Assembly: GCA_949292795.1 (NCBI GenBank)
Contig: CASFBR010000030.1
Span: 1 to 38,550, forward strand
Reading direction: 5' to 3'
DNA: 38,550 nucleotides
Source of the DNA: an uncultured Eubacteriales bacterium
GTDB lineage: Bacteria > Bacillota > Clostridia > Lachnospirales > Lachnospiraceae
The notes under the pieces were generated by a model. It was not told the origin of the DNA. It saw only the letters and a program-made list of their open reading frames with translations, and searched no databases. This document shows, in pieces, positions 25,786 through 34,205 of the stretch. The number at the start of each line of letters is the position of its first letter. Position 1 is the stretch's first letter. Both the position numbers and the translations under genes were made by a program.

Positions 25786-27042
25786 TATGCAGTATAACAA
25801 ATCCGCCAGTGGTTCCATGGCATTTTGAACCTCCTCCACCGTATTGGTCTGAGCACCGCACTCTACAAGAAGCGACCGCGGGCACATATGCAGATTATAA
25901 CGATAATCTCTAAGATAAATGCGCCTTGTAAAATCCGGATATTTTTCGGCCGCCTTGATCTGCATCTGGAGACTGAAGGCAAGATTATCCGTCAGATAAG
26001 GATTTTGAAGATAACCGCTGGTACTGTTATCCGCGCTGCGGCACAGGCCATTAAAAAACATGATTTTTGCGGTAGGCTTTCCGTTGATCTGTGTGACCAG
26101 ATGGGTGCCTTCGGCCACACCGTCCCGGTGAAGATCGATCACGACTTTAATCGATGGATTATCCTCAAGTATCTTAGACACTGCTGTCTGTGCAAGGGAA
26201 TATGCCTCATTCCGATCCGGAACACCGTCGATCATATCGTAAACGCCGGTATCATGATAAACCTGAATATGGTATTTTTGCTGAAGAATATCGGCCAGCG
26301 TACTTCCAAGTCCAACAACGGTGTCCGCAGTCTCCCCCGGACGGCTGTCCGCAAAGGCTTCCTGAGAATGGGTATGATAAATGAGAATCTTCGGATCGCT
26401 GCCGGAAAGGTCGATCGTCAGGTCCCGGTTCAGCAAGGTCTCGCCGTCAATAAGGCTGGCATCCGAAGCAGTGGAAGAATCAACAATATAAAAGTTATTG
26501 AGCAAAAATGTATAATCATATAGGGATTGCTGTGAATAGATGATACCATTAGCCGGTGTTGCCACCGCAGGGATTACGTCGTTATCCGATCCCTGCGCAG
26601 CCGTATCGTTCTTGCCGGCGTCTGCGGCAGCCTCCTCAGCTTCTCCGTCTGATGAGACGTCCCCTCCCGCAGCGGATTCTGTGCCGGAGCGTGCGGCTCT
26701 GGCATTTTCCATGGCAAATGCGTCCAGCTCGGACTGGGATGGTTCATATTCATTAAAGTCCGCCAGCGCTTCGTTTTCCACATCGATCGCATCACTCCCG
26801 GCCGGCAGAAGCGTACGCTTTGCCAGAGAGGCAATCGTATCGGTCAGCCCCGCAAGCCATGACCGGATGTTTGTCCGGACATCCGCGGATGCCGGCAGGA
26901 TTATATCAAAAGCCGACTGGCAAAGTGTTTCTTCATATAAAGAAAGCTGTGCCATGAGCTGCTGTATGCCGCCGAACCTGCACAGACCTACTACGCAGAC
27001 GGTCAGTGCCGCCAGCACCGCAAATTTTGTTTTTTTCTGCAA
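25771..27042 (-). CDS. spoIIP: Stage II sporulation protein P (SpoIIP)
   Basis: A 423-residue cell-wall hydrolase (amidase and endopeptidase) needed for septal peptidoglycan removal during engulfment, together with SpoIID and SpoIIM. N-terminal membrane anchor at about residues 6-25, then a low-complexity acidic, alanine-rich linker. The catalytic SpoIIP domain has ILIYHTHSQEAF, VVGLGSTLADILQ, VVIDLHRDG and a C-terminal LLVECGAQTNTVEE. Start chosen at TTG 27042, with AGGAAG seven bases upstream; TTG 27072 lacks a ribosome-binding site. It lies downstream of gpr, as in Bacillus. No spore-sigma promoter could be assigned. Confidence 0.92.
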   Translation of the reverse strand: MQKKTKFAVLAALTVCVVGLCRFGGIQQLMAQLSLYEETLCQSAFDIILPASADVRTNIRSWLAGLTDTIASLAKRTLLPAGSDAIDVENEALADFNEYEPSQSELDAFAMENARAARSGTESAAGGDVSSDGEAEEAAADAGKNDTAAQGSDNDVIPAVATPANGIIYSQQSLYDYTFLLNNFYIVDSSTASDASLIDGETLLNRDLTIDLSGSDPKILIYHTHSQEAFADSRPGETADTVVGLGSTLADILQQKYHIQVYHDTGVYDMIDGVPDRNEAYSLAQTAVSKILEDNPSIKVVIDLHRDGVAEGTHLVTQINGKPTAKIMFFNGLCRSADNSTSGYLQNPYLTDNLAFSLQMQIKAAEKYPDFTRRIYLRDYRYNLHMCPRSLLVECGAQTNTVEEVQNAMEPLADLLYCILSGQ

Positions 27043-27147
27043 TACATCACTTCCTAATCCATGTTCCTGCAATACTACATTATATTCCGCAATGGACAGG
27101 ATATGATGTCATAAATTTTACACATCCCAGACGTACATGCCAATCTG

Positions 27148-28110
27148 CTATATACGGTGGCAGATCGCGTTGATTGCTTCCGAGATCGTATAGCTGATTC
27201 TACGGATCGTCTCATCGATGTCTTTCGGTGTCACAAACATGTTGGCAATTTCCGGAGCCATAAGCTCACGCATAAGTAAATACTTTTCCTGGTCATCAAA
27301 CGTACGGACGGAATCACAAACCTCCTGATAAAGTCCGTGCTGCTCCATCACGTCCATCAGTGATTTCATTGTGTCATTGACGATCGTTGCCGCATCGATC
27401 ACCGTGGGAATCCCGATAGCCACAACAGGAATCCCAAGCGTTTCCCGGTCAAGTCCGTGCCGGAGATTACCGACACCGGCGCCTGGATGAATACCGGTAT
27501 CGGTAAGCTGTATCGTTGAATTCAGGCGCCGGACACTGCGCGCTGCCAGTGCGTCCACAATGATCGCCACATCGGGCTTTGTCTCCCTGATCACACCGCG
27601 AATCACCTCCCGGCCTTCCATTCCGGTCTGAGCCATCACGCCGGGAGCGATGGCGCTGACAATGCCAAAGCCCCGGGTCATATCCGAATCGCTGCCATAC
27701 TCCCGGATCAGATGTCGGGTAATAAACAGATGATCCACCACCATCGGTCCTAAGGCATCCGGCGTGATTTCCCGGTTGCCGATCCCGACCACAAGAATTT
27801 TTTTCCGGTGTATATCCGGAATCAGCAAATCGAGCTGTTCCATCAGGACCTTTGTGATTTCTTTATGGTAATCCTCATCTTCATCGGACAGATACGGCGT
27901 TTCCAGTGTAATATAACGTCCCATTGGTTTGCCGAGACGCCGTGCTCCTTGAGCATTTTTTATATGGACATGCGTAATATGCACATGGGCGTTTTCATCT
28001 GTGATTTCCCGGACAACAACACCGGACAGTGTATGCTCACTTTCTGAAAAGCTTTCTGCGGATTCAATGGCAAGGTCCGTGCGTATTTGAGATTGCTGGT
28101 TTTGCATCAT
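27148..28110 (-). CDS. gpr: Spore germination protease GPR
   Basis: A 320-residue aspartic-type protease made as a zymogen in the forespore, which degrades small acid-soluble DNA-binding proteins during germination. It contains RTDLAIE near the N-terminus (propeptide region), VVGIGNREITPDALGP and IIVDALAARSVRRLNSTIQ with the two conserved aspartates of the family, then GIHPGAGVGN and IPTVIDA. GGAGG lies eight bases before the ATG at 28110. It is divergent from rpsT. A clear sigma-F/G promoter was not found. Confidence 0.95.
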   Translation of the reverse strand: MMQNQQSQIRTDLAIESAESFSESEHTLSGVVVREITDENAHVHITHVHIKNAQGARRLGKPMGRYITLETPYLSDEDEDYHKEITKVLMEQLDLLIPDIHRKKILVVGIGNREITPDALGPMVVDHLFITRHLIREYGSDSDMTRGFGIVSAIAPGVMAQTGMEGREVIRGVIRETKPDVAIIVDALAARSVRRLNSTIQLTDTGIHPGAGVGNLRHGLDRETLGIPVVAIGIPTVIDAATIVNDTMKSLMDVMEQHGLYQEVCDSVRTFDDQEKYLLMRELMAPEIANMFVTPKDIDETIRRISYTISEAINAICHRI

Positions 28111-28434
28111 ACATGTTCCCTCCGTTAATCTTTCGCCGATGGCCGTAATCCGGCACATCCGCTGACTTCAGTGTTATATACTTTCCGAAAGTTTTGCAGA
28201 TTATGTATTGACATTTTTCTTTGAATTGACTATTATTATAGCAGTGCGTTTTCGTTAACGTCCGTGTCCGTGTCCGCATACGAAAACCAATATAATCCAT
28301 CGGCTATACCGCACATAAAACGCGGCTGTTGTGAGCGGTAAAGGCCGTCATGCAAAACAATCCGTACATGTCTTCGTCTGGCAAGAACAAGACATGACAC
28401 TAAAACAGAGATTATTTGGAGGTCAGAAACAAAC
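28111..28434. other. gpr-rpsT intergenic region (324 bp)
   Basis: The region holds the rpsT promoter at 28208-28236 and a leader of about 190 bases. In the leader I see GTTTTCG/CGAAAAC arms flanking a short CCGTGT tandem repeat (near 28248-28287) and an eight-base-pair stem CATGTCTT (28368-28375)/AAGACATG (28389-28396). No open frame with a credible start is present. The gpr side shows no promoter I can name. Confidence 0.6.
28208..28236 (+). promoter_or_regulatory. Sigma-A promoter of rpsT
   Basis: TTGACA (28208-28213), 17 bases, TATTAT (28231-28236): a strong vegetative promoter. The start codon of rpsT is 199 bases downstream of the -10 box. Confidence 0.82.
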
Positions 28435-28698
28435 ATGGCAAATATTAAATCCGCAAAGAAAAGAATTTTAGTAAACAGAACAAAGGCAGCAAGAAATAAA
28501 TCCATCAAGTCCAGCGTTAAGACAGCAATCAAGAAGGTGGATGCTGCGATCGCAGCAAAGGATGCTGCAGCTGCTAAAGAAGCCCTTCTTGCAGCAACAA
28601 GCGCAATCGACAAGGCTGCTTCCAAGGGTGTTTATCACAAAAACACAGCTTCCAGAAAGATCAGCCGGTTAAATCTTGCTGTAAACAAGCTTGCTTAA
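28435..28698 (+). CDS. rpsT: 30S ribosomal protein S20
   Basis: An 87-residue, lysine- and alanine-rich protein that binds 16S rRNA. It begins MANIKSAKKRILVNRTKAARN and has the typical end KGVYHKNTASRKISRLNLAVNKL. TTGGAGG is upstream. Strongly biased codons (AAA, GCA, AGA) compared with neighbours fit high expression. Divergent from gpr and convergent with holA, as in Bacillus. Its long leader could serve autogenous control, as known for S20 in Escherichia coli, but the structure here is not one I recognise. Confidence 0.98.
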   Translation: MANIKSAKKRILVNRTKAARNKSIKSSVKTAIKKVDAAIAAKDAAAAKEALLAATSAIDKAASKGVYHKNTASRKISRLNLAVNKLA

Positions 28699-28731
28699 TT
28701 TAGCCTGTTTATTATTTCACAAAACAAGCAT

Positions 28732-28769
28732 AAAAAACTCCGGAGATAACCCTCATCCGGAGTTTTTTT
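28732..28769. terminator. Bidirectional terminator between rpsT and holA
   Basis: CTCCGG (28738-28743) and CCGGAG (28757-28762) form the GC stem, extended by A6 on the left and T7 on the right, so it can end transcription from rpsT and from holA. Confidence 0.85.
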
Positions 28770-28801
28770 GATGCTCAGAAACCGCTGTTTGGCAGGCCTT
28801 A

Positions 28802-29779
28802 TCAGGACGCATATTTATAGATCACAAGCTCCACAGCAATCTGATCTGCCAGCTTTCCGCTCTTAACATCCTCTTCCATCTGTGTACAAAATGCAACTGC
28901 CCCGGCAAGCTCCCGGACCGTAAATCTGCGGGCCAGGCCCATATTCTTCCGGACAACAAACGGCTTCATGCCGGTGCGCTCAGCGATCGTATTGGCAGGG
29001 AAGCCCTGGCCGGCCAGTTCGCATATCTGTAAAAGCACATTAAACTGGCGCGCAATCAGATACAGGGTGCGCAGCGGAGGCTCCTTTAAGGTCAGCAGGT
29101 CATTATACAGTGCCATTGCCTGACGCTTATCCTTTCCCGCCACCGCATTGATCATATCAAAAATCTTATTTTCTGTATGAACACTGCATACCGCATGAAT
29201 ATCGGCCGCTGTGACAACATCCCGGCCCATCGTATAGCAGATGAGCTTTTCAAGCTCCTGACGGATATTCTCCATATCCGGGTCCACAAGGGAAAGAAAA
29301 AGCAGGCAGTCATTTTTTGTAATTCTCCGGTGATCCTTCTGAAGAATACCGGCCACCCACCGGACAAGCGTTTCCTGGTCGGGACTTGTCATCTGTGCCG
29401 CATATCCAGCAGCATTTACCGCCTTATACAGCTTATTGCGTTTATCCGGGCCCGCCTCCACAAACACAAGAATCGTTGTCTTGGGTACATGCTTCACATA
29501 CTCGGCCAGAGTATCATTGGCTGATGAAAAAAATCCGGTATTTTCAAGGATGATCAGACGATACTCGGCAAAAAACGGCAGTGTTTCTGCCAGGCCGATG
29601 ATTTCATTGACATCGATACCCTTTCCTTCAAAATAATTATAATTCATCGTATCTTCGCCATCTAAAACCGCAGCTTTAAGCTTATCCCGGTACTGGCGGC
29701 GCAGATAGTCTTCCGGCCCGTAGATCAGGTAAACATTCTGGAATGTATGATTTTTAATATGTTCATTGAGTGTTTTCAT
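28802..29779 (-). CDS. holA: DNA polymerase III subunit delta
   Basis: A 325-residue clamp-loader subunit that opens the sliding clamp. The N-terminus NVYLIYGPEDYLRRQY, ETLPFFAEYRLIILEN and the pattern TTILVFVEAGPDKRNKLYK are typical of HolA, with the helical C-terminal collar domain (LKEPPLRTLYLIARQFNVLLQI). ATG 29779 is chosen; a GTG six bases earlier overlaps the upstream stop but would leave no room for the AAGGAAA ribosome-binding site. Same place as Bacillus yqeN after comEC, but one unrecognised gene is inserted. Confidence 0.93.
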   Translation of the reverse strand: MKTLNEHIKNHTFQNVYLIYGPEDYLRRQYRDKLKAAVLDGEDTMNYNYFEGKGIDVNEIIGLAETLPFFAEYRLIILENTGFFSSANDTLAEYVKHVPKTTILVFVEAGPDKRNKLYKAVNAAGYAAQMTSPDQETLVRWVAGILQKDHRRITKNDCLLFLSLVDPDMENIRQELEKLICYTMGRDVVTAADIHAVCSVHTENKIFDMINAVAGKDKRQAMALYNDLLTLKEPPLRTLYLIARQFNVLLQICELAGQGFPANTIAERTGMKPFVVRKNMGLARRFTVRELAGAVAFCTQMEEDVKSGKLADQIAVELVIYKYAS

Positions 29780-29781
29780 GA

Positions 29782-30258
29782 TCACTTTCCTTCCACAGGC
29801 CCTGTAAAGCGTTCCCAGGAGGCAATGCTGCTCTCATAGGAAAATTCGGCTTCATAGGTGTTTGTCTCATCCTGTATATCCGTATCATATATCAGACGGC
29901 AGCGACCGCCGTCCCGGCTGTATTCCAGCCGGAAAACCCAGCCGCCCTCCGTTTTTGCCATAATTTCCTTCATCTGTGCTTCATCCAGCCTGCGCTCCGG
30001 GATTTCCTGCAAAAGCTTTCCGTCCGCATCATAGTATTTATAGCCTGCAAGGCAAAAGCGCTCCATCGTCACGCCGCAAAATGTCAGTTCCATCGGCGCT
30101 CCGTACACATCTTCAAAACGGTTATTATGCGTATTATCCGCTTTGATCACCGCACCGTCCAGCATCAGTGTCAGCTGCCCGCCATCAAAGCGGATTTCTG
30201 AAAGGTTCATTTCATCAATACAGATTGTATCGATCTGGTTTACTGTTTTATATTTCAT
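29782..30258 (-). CDS. Unrecognised conserved-looking protein between comEC and holA
   Basis: A 158-residue acidic, probably cytoplasmic protein with no signal peptide, membrane helix or motif I recognise. The first half (FDGGQLTLMLDGAVIKADN) suggests beta strands, and the C-terminal third is rich in E, D, Y and R. The ATG overlaps the end of comEC (stop at 30248-30250), with GGAGG 12 bases upstream, a rather wide gap; its stop overlaps the holA region. Such tight packing argues for a real, co-translated gene. Nothing in the sequence shows a function; a competence or replication link would rest on position alone. Confidence 0.75.
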   Translation of the reverse strand: MKYKTVNQIDTICIDEMNLSEIRFDGGQLTLMLDGAVIKADNTHNNRFEDVYGAPMELTFCGVTMERFCLAGYKYYDADGKLLQEIPERRLDEAQMKEIMAKTEGGWVFRLEYSRDGGRCRLIYDTDIQDETNTYEAEFSYESSIASWERFTGPVEGK

Positions 30259-33070
30259 CTTTAAGCACGTCCTCCTGCATGCTATTATACCGTCCCTGCC
30301 ATGTCCACACAACTGTTTTTAAAAAATTTCCGTCGGTCTCAACGATAATTTCCCCGTTTTTTGCAGAAATATAAATGCAGCCGGTCACTTTCGACAGCCG
30401 CTCCAGCAATTCTTTATGGGGGTGTCCGTAAGAATTATCCGCTCCGCAGGAGATTAGCGCCAATGCCGGCCGGACATATTCTAAAAGCTCTGCGCTGCTG
30501 CTTTCCCTGGAGCCGTGATGGGCCACCTTTAACACATCCACCGGGCCAATGCCAATGCTTTTCAGCCCTGCAACAAGCGCTTCATCCACAGATTGCCCTG
30601 CATCTCCTGTAAAAAGCATGTCAAAGGCGCCGTAAGATACAATAAACACGAGACTTTCGTCGTTTCGGTCTAAGCTGTACTTTTCCAAAGCCGCATCTGT
30701 ACCCTCCTCTGGCTTTTGAGGTGACAATACCGAAAGGCTCAGCCGGCCAAAGGTCAGCACATCACCGCTTTTTAAGCCAAAGCATGGAATATGAAGCGTC
30801 TGTGCCAATGCCAGCACGTCCTCTCCGCCGCCAAGCTCCCGCACATTCCACGGCATATAAAGCTGCCGGATCGCAATGCTTCCGGGCTGCATAGTTCCTG
30901 CGCGCTTTGCCGTACCGTTCCCATAGACGCTTCCGGCATGGACGATTTCGGCATGTGCGCTTCCGGCATAGACGCTTCCGGCATAGACGCTTCCGGCATA
31001 GACGCTTCCGTCATATGCATACACATTGTCCCTCTCCCCGGCAGCCTCCTCAAGCAGCTCCTTTACGCCGCTGATATGATCCGTGTCCATATGCGAGAGA
31101 AACACCGCATCCAAAGACCGTATGCCCCGGGATTTTAAAAACGGGATCAATGTATACTTTCCCACCTGTTTTTCATCTGTACTCCCCCCGTCAACTAAAA
31201 TATTTTTTCCATCAGGAAGCTGTATTAAAAAGCAATCGCCCTGTCCCACATTGACCATTGTGACAGTCATTTGCTCCGGGCGCGCCGGCCAGATGACAAG
31301 CACGATGGCCATCAGTGCCATCAGGCTGCCAATCCCGTTAAATGCCGCGCATATAAAAGCGTGACTTAAGCAATCTCCGTTATGGCACTGTTTTTCTTCC
31401 ATATGGCGCCGCCCGTCTCCCCGTTTTTTACGCTGCCGGCGGACACTGCATGTATGCCATGCGGCAGCAGTCAATAAAAGGCCATATGCGCACACCATCA
31501 CCCATACCGGAGGACGTCCCGTAATCTGTACAGCCCCCGGAAGCATCATCGAAAGCCGGCACAGGCCTTCATAAACTGCCAGCACACCTTCGATCATCCG
31601 CCACAGCAAAAATCCCGGTGCTCCAAGCCATGGGCCAAGCAGGGCGCCGGCCAGCATCGCCGGATAGACCAGATTCATCAGCGGGATAACTGCCAGGTTC
31701 ACGAAAATACTGTATACCGGTACTTCAAAAAAACACCAGGCAACCGCCGGAAGCATTCCGGCCGTAACATAAACCGGCGCCGCCAGCTGATTATAAAGCC
31801 GGACAGCCAGCCGTTTGGCCATTGCTTTTTTGCCCTTCCCATATACGTTTCCCGGCAGTCTGTGCCCCGGCGGGCAAAGGATGAGACTCCCCGCCGCAAT
31901 AAAGGAGAGAAAAAAGCCTGGCTGAGTGATCAAAAGCGGCGATGGAAGCAAAATAACAAGTGCGGCCACAGAAAGTGCCGTAAGCCGGTCATATGTGCGG
32001 CCCGCAAGCTTCCCCGCCAGAGACATTCCGCTCATCACGACTGCCCGTACCGTCGAAGGCGCCATCCCTGTGAACCAGCCATAGCCGGTCATCAGGAGCA
32101 AAGCCGTTAGTATACTGGCACGCTGCGGCAGGCGAAGCTTTTTTAAAAGCTGATAGATTCCCGTTCCCACAAAGGAAATATGAAGGCCGCTGATGGCCAG
32201 TATATGAGAAATGCCGGATAGCTGGTACAATTCCTTTAAACCGGAATCAAGCATGGACTTATCACCGCACACCATACCGGCAGCAACGCCCGCGGCTGTC
32301 CCGTCTAAATAACGTCCGCAGTTATCCTTTATCCGCCGGCGCAGGGCAGCGGCCCCACGGTGAAGCAGGGACGTATCTTCAGAAAGCACGGTCAGAGAAT
32401 CCGCCCATACCCGCGCATCAATCCCCCGGGAATGATAATAAAGCCATGCGTCATAGACGCCCTCATTATCCGGGTGTTCAAAAAGCTGTATTTCCCCTGA
32501 AAAGATCACGCCATAGCCCGGCAGCACACAGGTATCCAACGCCCCCGCATCCGCCTTGGAAATCGTCACAAGCAAGGCGTCTGCCGGCACGGGGCTGCAG
32601 TTTTTTACAATGACATACCAGCTGTTTTCCTTTTCCTCTACGGACACGGCCGTTCCGGTCATCATCTGTTTCGCATCATCAGCCCCGGCGTTTTCACCGG
32701 ACCATATCCCGATTATTTTATCACCGGACAGGCAGTCCTCAAACGCCGCCCAATAATTTCCATAGCCGCCCAATAAAAAAACAGGCAACAGACACAAAAG
32801 ATACGTCCGGGGCCGGCTTTTTCCCCTCCAAAATGTTTTCTTTCGTGCGTCGCCTGTTCTTATCCGCTTTTGGGGCGGTTCCTTTTTCTTTTGTATATTC
32901 CGTCTTTTCAGTGCTTTTCCCGGCAGCCCTCCGGCCGACAAAGCGCCGCAAAGGATGCTGACGCCTATGGCCGCAGCGGCCGCAATAGCAAGCCTTCCAG
33001 GATAAAGCCATGCCAGTATCTCTCCTGTAATATAAGCAAGCCCAAGCCATAATACAGGCCGTAAAATCAT
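30248..33070 (-). CDS. comEC: DNA uptake channel protein ComEC/Rec2
   Basis: A 940-residue membrane protein, longer than the usual 750-800. Order: N-terminal helices and a cytosol-facing basic stretch, a DUF4131-type region, the Competence domain with LYQLSGISHILAISGLHISF and MAPSTVRA and many membrane helices (about 270-550), then a metallo-beta-lactamase domain with VNVGQGDCFLIQLPDG, LVDGGST, SHMDTDHISG and VLKVAHHGSRESS. Behind the SHMDTDH motif is an insertion encoded by six 15-base repeats (30923-31012). All metal ligands appear present. In uptake it would carry single-stranded DNA across the membrane. AAAGGAG precedes the ATG; it follows the GerMN gene by 11 bases. Confidence 0.93.
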   Translation of the reverse strand: MILRPVLWLGLAYITGEILAWLYPGRLAIAAAAAIGVSILCGALSAGGLPGKALKRRNIQKKKEPPQKRIRTGDARKKTFWRGKSRPRTYLLCLLPVFLLGGYGNYWAAFEDCLSGDKIIGIWSGENAGADDAKQMMTGTAVSVEEKENSWYVIVKNCSPVPADALLVTISKADAGALDTCVLPGYGVIFSGEIQLFEHPDNEGVYDAWLYYHSRGIDARVWADSLTVLSEDTSLLHRGAAALRRRIKDNCGRYLDGTAAGVAAGMVCGDKSMLDSGLKELYQLSGISHILAISGLHISFVGTGIYQLLKKLRLPQRASILTALLLMTGYGWFTGMAPSTVRAVVMSGMSLAGKLAGRTYDRLTALSVAALVILLPSPLLITQPGFFLSFIAAGSLILCPPGHRLPGNVYGKGKKAMAKRLAVRLYNQLAAPVYVTAGMLPAVAWCFFEVPVYSIFVNLAVIPLMNLVYPAMLAGALLGPWLGAPGFLLWRMIEGVLAVYEGLCRLSMMLPGAVQITGRPPVWVMVCAYGLLLTAAAWHTCSVRRQRKKRGDGRRHMEEKQCHNGDCLSHAFICAAFNGIGSLMALMAIVLVIWPARPEQMTVTMVNVGQGDCFLIQLPDGKNILVDGGSTDEKQVGKYTLIPFLKSRGIRSLDAVFLSHMDTDHISGVKELLEEAAGERDNVYAYDGSVYAGSVYAGSVYAGSAHAEIVHAGSVYGNGTAKRAGTMQPGSIAIRQLYMPWNVRELGGGEDVLALAQTLHIPCFGLKSGDVLTFGRLSLSVLSPQKPEEGTDAALEKYSLDRNDESLVFIVSYGAFDMLFTGDAGQSVDEALVAGLKSIGIGPVDVLKVAHHGSRESSSAELLEYVRPALALISCGADNSYGHPHKELLERLSKVTGCIYISAKNGEIIVETDGNFLKTVVWTWQGRYNSMQEDVLKDEI
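30923..31012. repeat. 15-bp minisatellite inside comEC
   Basis: Six tandem 15-base units, exact period, coding for SVYAG-type pentapeptides on the minus strand. The units at 30923, 30968 and 30983 are identical; the one at 30998 has one change, and those at 30938 and 30953 have two or more. Being a multiple of three, copy number changes keep the frame. Confidence 0.93.
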
Positions 33071-33081
33071 TGATACTCCTT

Positions 33082-34188
33082 TTAATCCTCCATCTGTGTT
33101 TCTGCCGTCTCATCGGCCTGCCCGCTTTCGGTCTCACGCGTTTGTGTTTCTTCCTGTGCGGGCGCGTCTGTGTCGGTCTCCCCGGTCTCACTGCTCTCCA
33201 CTACCGGCGGTGTATCCTGAGACTTAACAATCAGCTCCTCATTTCTTTCCAGAGGCTGTGCAAGGGATATATTGGCATCATTGCCCTCAACAATCTCCCC
33301 GTCGATCATAATCTGCACACTGGAAATATAATCCAGCTCTGTCAGGGAATTAACGACCGAATAGACATTCAGTGCAAAGCTCTGTTCATTGATCCGGTCT
33401 AAAAAGCGCTGATTAAAATCCACATAGCAGACGCCGTCAGAAACACTGACATCATCATACAGCTTCACATCCGAGGACAGTGTGGGATTCAGATTCTGAG
33501 AAATCGGGCCTGAGATCAGGCTTTCTACGATCACCTGCTCCAGCGCATAGGTGCTGGAATAATGAACATAGACATCCTCAGCCACCAGCTTTGTTCCATC
33601 GGAGCTGGCAAAATACAGGCGGATCGTCTCCTGATCAAGCTGTTTGACATCCGCGCGGGTATTCTCCACAAAATCCGACTGCATCATGATCATCTTACGC
33701 CCGTCGCTTTCTGTGAGGGCCTGGCCATCCACAAAAAACTGGACATAATCGATCACGCCTTCAAACTGCGTCAGCGTCTTGACCACGGCCGCCCGCACAA
33801 GAATTTCCGTATTCCTTGGAATCCTGGCGTAACCGGAGTCAAAATACAGATCCACTTGCTTTGTCACCGGATCATACACCGAATCCAGCACATGTACGCT
33901 GTCCGGGATCGTGCGTAAAAGCCCGTCCTCTGACGGCTCAGACTCCAGCAGCGCCATACATTCGCCAATCAGCTCTTCCGGCGTCTCAGATGTAAAAATC
34001 GCCGTCACACCCTCAAGATGAATCTGATCCTCATTGAGATAGTAGACTTTGTAGGCTGTATCCACTACCGACTTATCCACAATTCCGTCCCTGCCGTTTT
34101 GCGCAGGGCTTTTGCTGCCAGAGCGGCAGCCGGCAAGGCTTAAGATGAGTGCCAGGACTGCAGCAAATAAATAAAACAGCTTCCTCAT
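33082..34188 (-). CDS. Lipoprotein with two GerMN domains
   Basis: A 368-residue protein with a lipoprotein signal peptide (KLFYLFAAVLALILSLAGC, cysteine at about residue 20). Two GerMN-type repeats follow, each with a VV(K/N)(T/S)L pattern and a (V/I)Q(F/I)(F/M)(V/I)DG strand: FDSGYARIPRN...VQFFVDG and FNQRFLDRINE...VQIMIDG. The C-terminal 50 residues are rich in E, T and D. GerMN domains occur in GerM of Bacillus and in LpqB of Actinobacteria, which is encoded after the MtrAB two-component system. Here too it follows a response regulator and kinase. GGAGG five bases upstream fixes the ATG at 34188. Confidence 0.85.
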   Translation of the reverse strand: MRKLFYLFAAVLALILSLAGCRSGSKSPAQNGRDGIVDKSVVDTAYKVYYLNEDQIHLEGVTAIFTSETPEELIGECMALLESEPSEDGLLRTIPDSVHVLDSVYDPVTKQVDLYFDSGYARIPRNTEILVRAAVVKTLTQFEGVIDYVQFFVDGQALTESDGRKMIMMQSDFVENTRADVKQLDQETIRLYFASSDGTKLVAEDVYVHYSSTYALEQVIVESLISGPISQNLNPTLSSDVKLYDDVSVSDGVCYVDFNQRFLDRINEQSFALNVYSVVNSLTELDYISSVQIMIDGEIVEGNDANISLAQPLERNEELIVKSQDTPPVVESSETGETDTDAPAQEETQTRETESGQADETAETQMED

Positions 34189-34205
34189 AAGCACCTCCGA
34201 ATCGA

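Noticed and set aside
28111-28230. Sigma-F or sigma-G promoter for gpr
   Set aside because: Only partial matches (such as CATAATC) without a well-placed -35 element.
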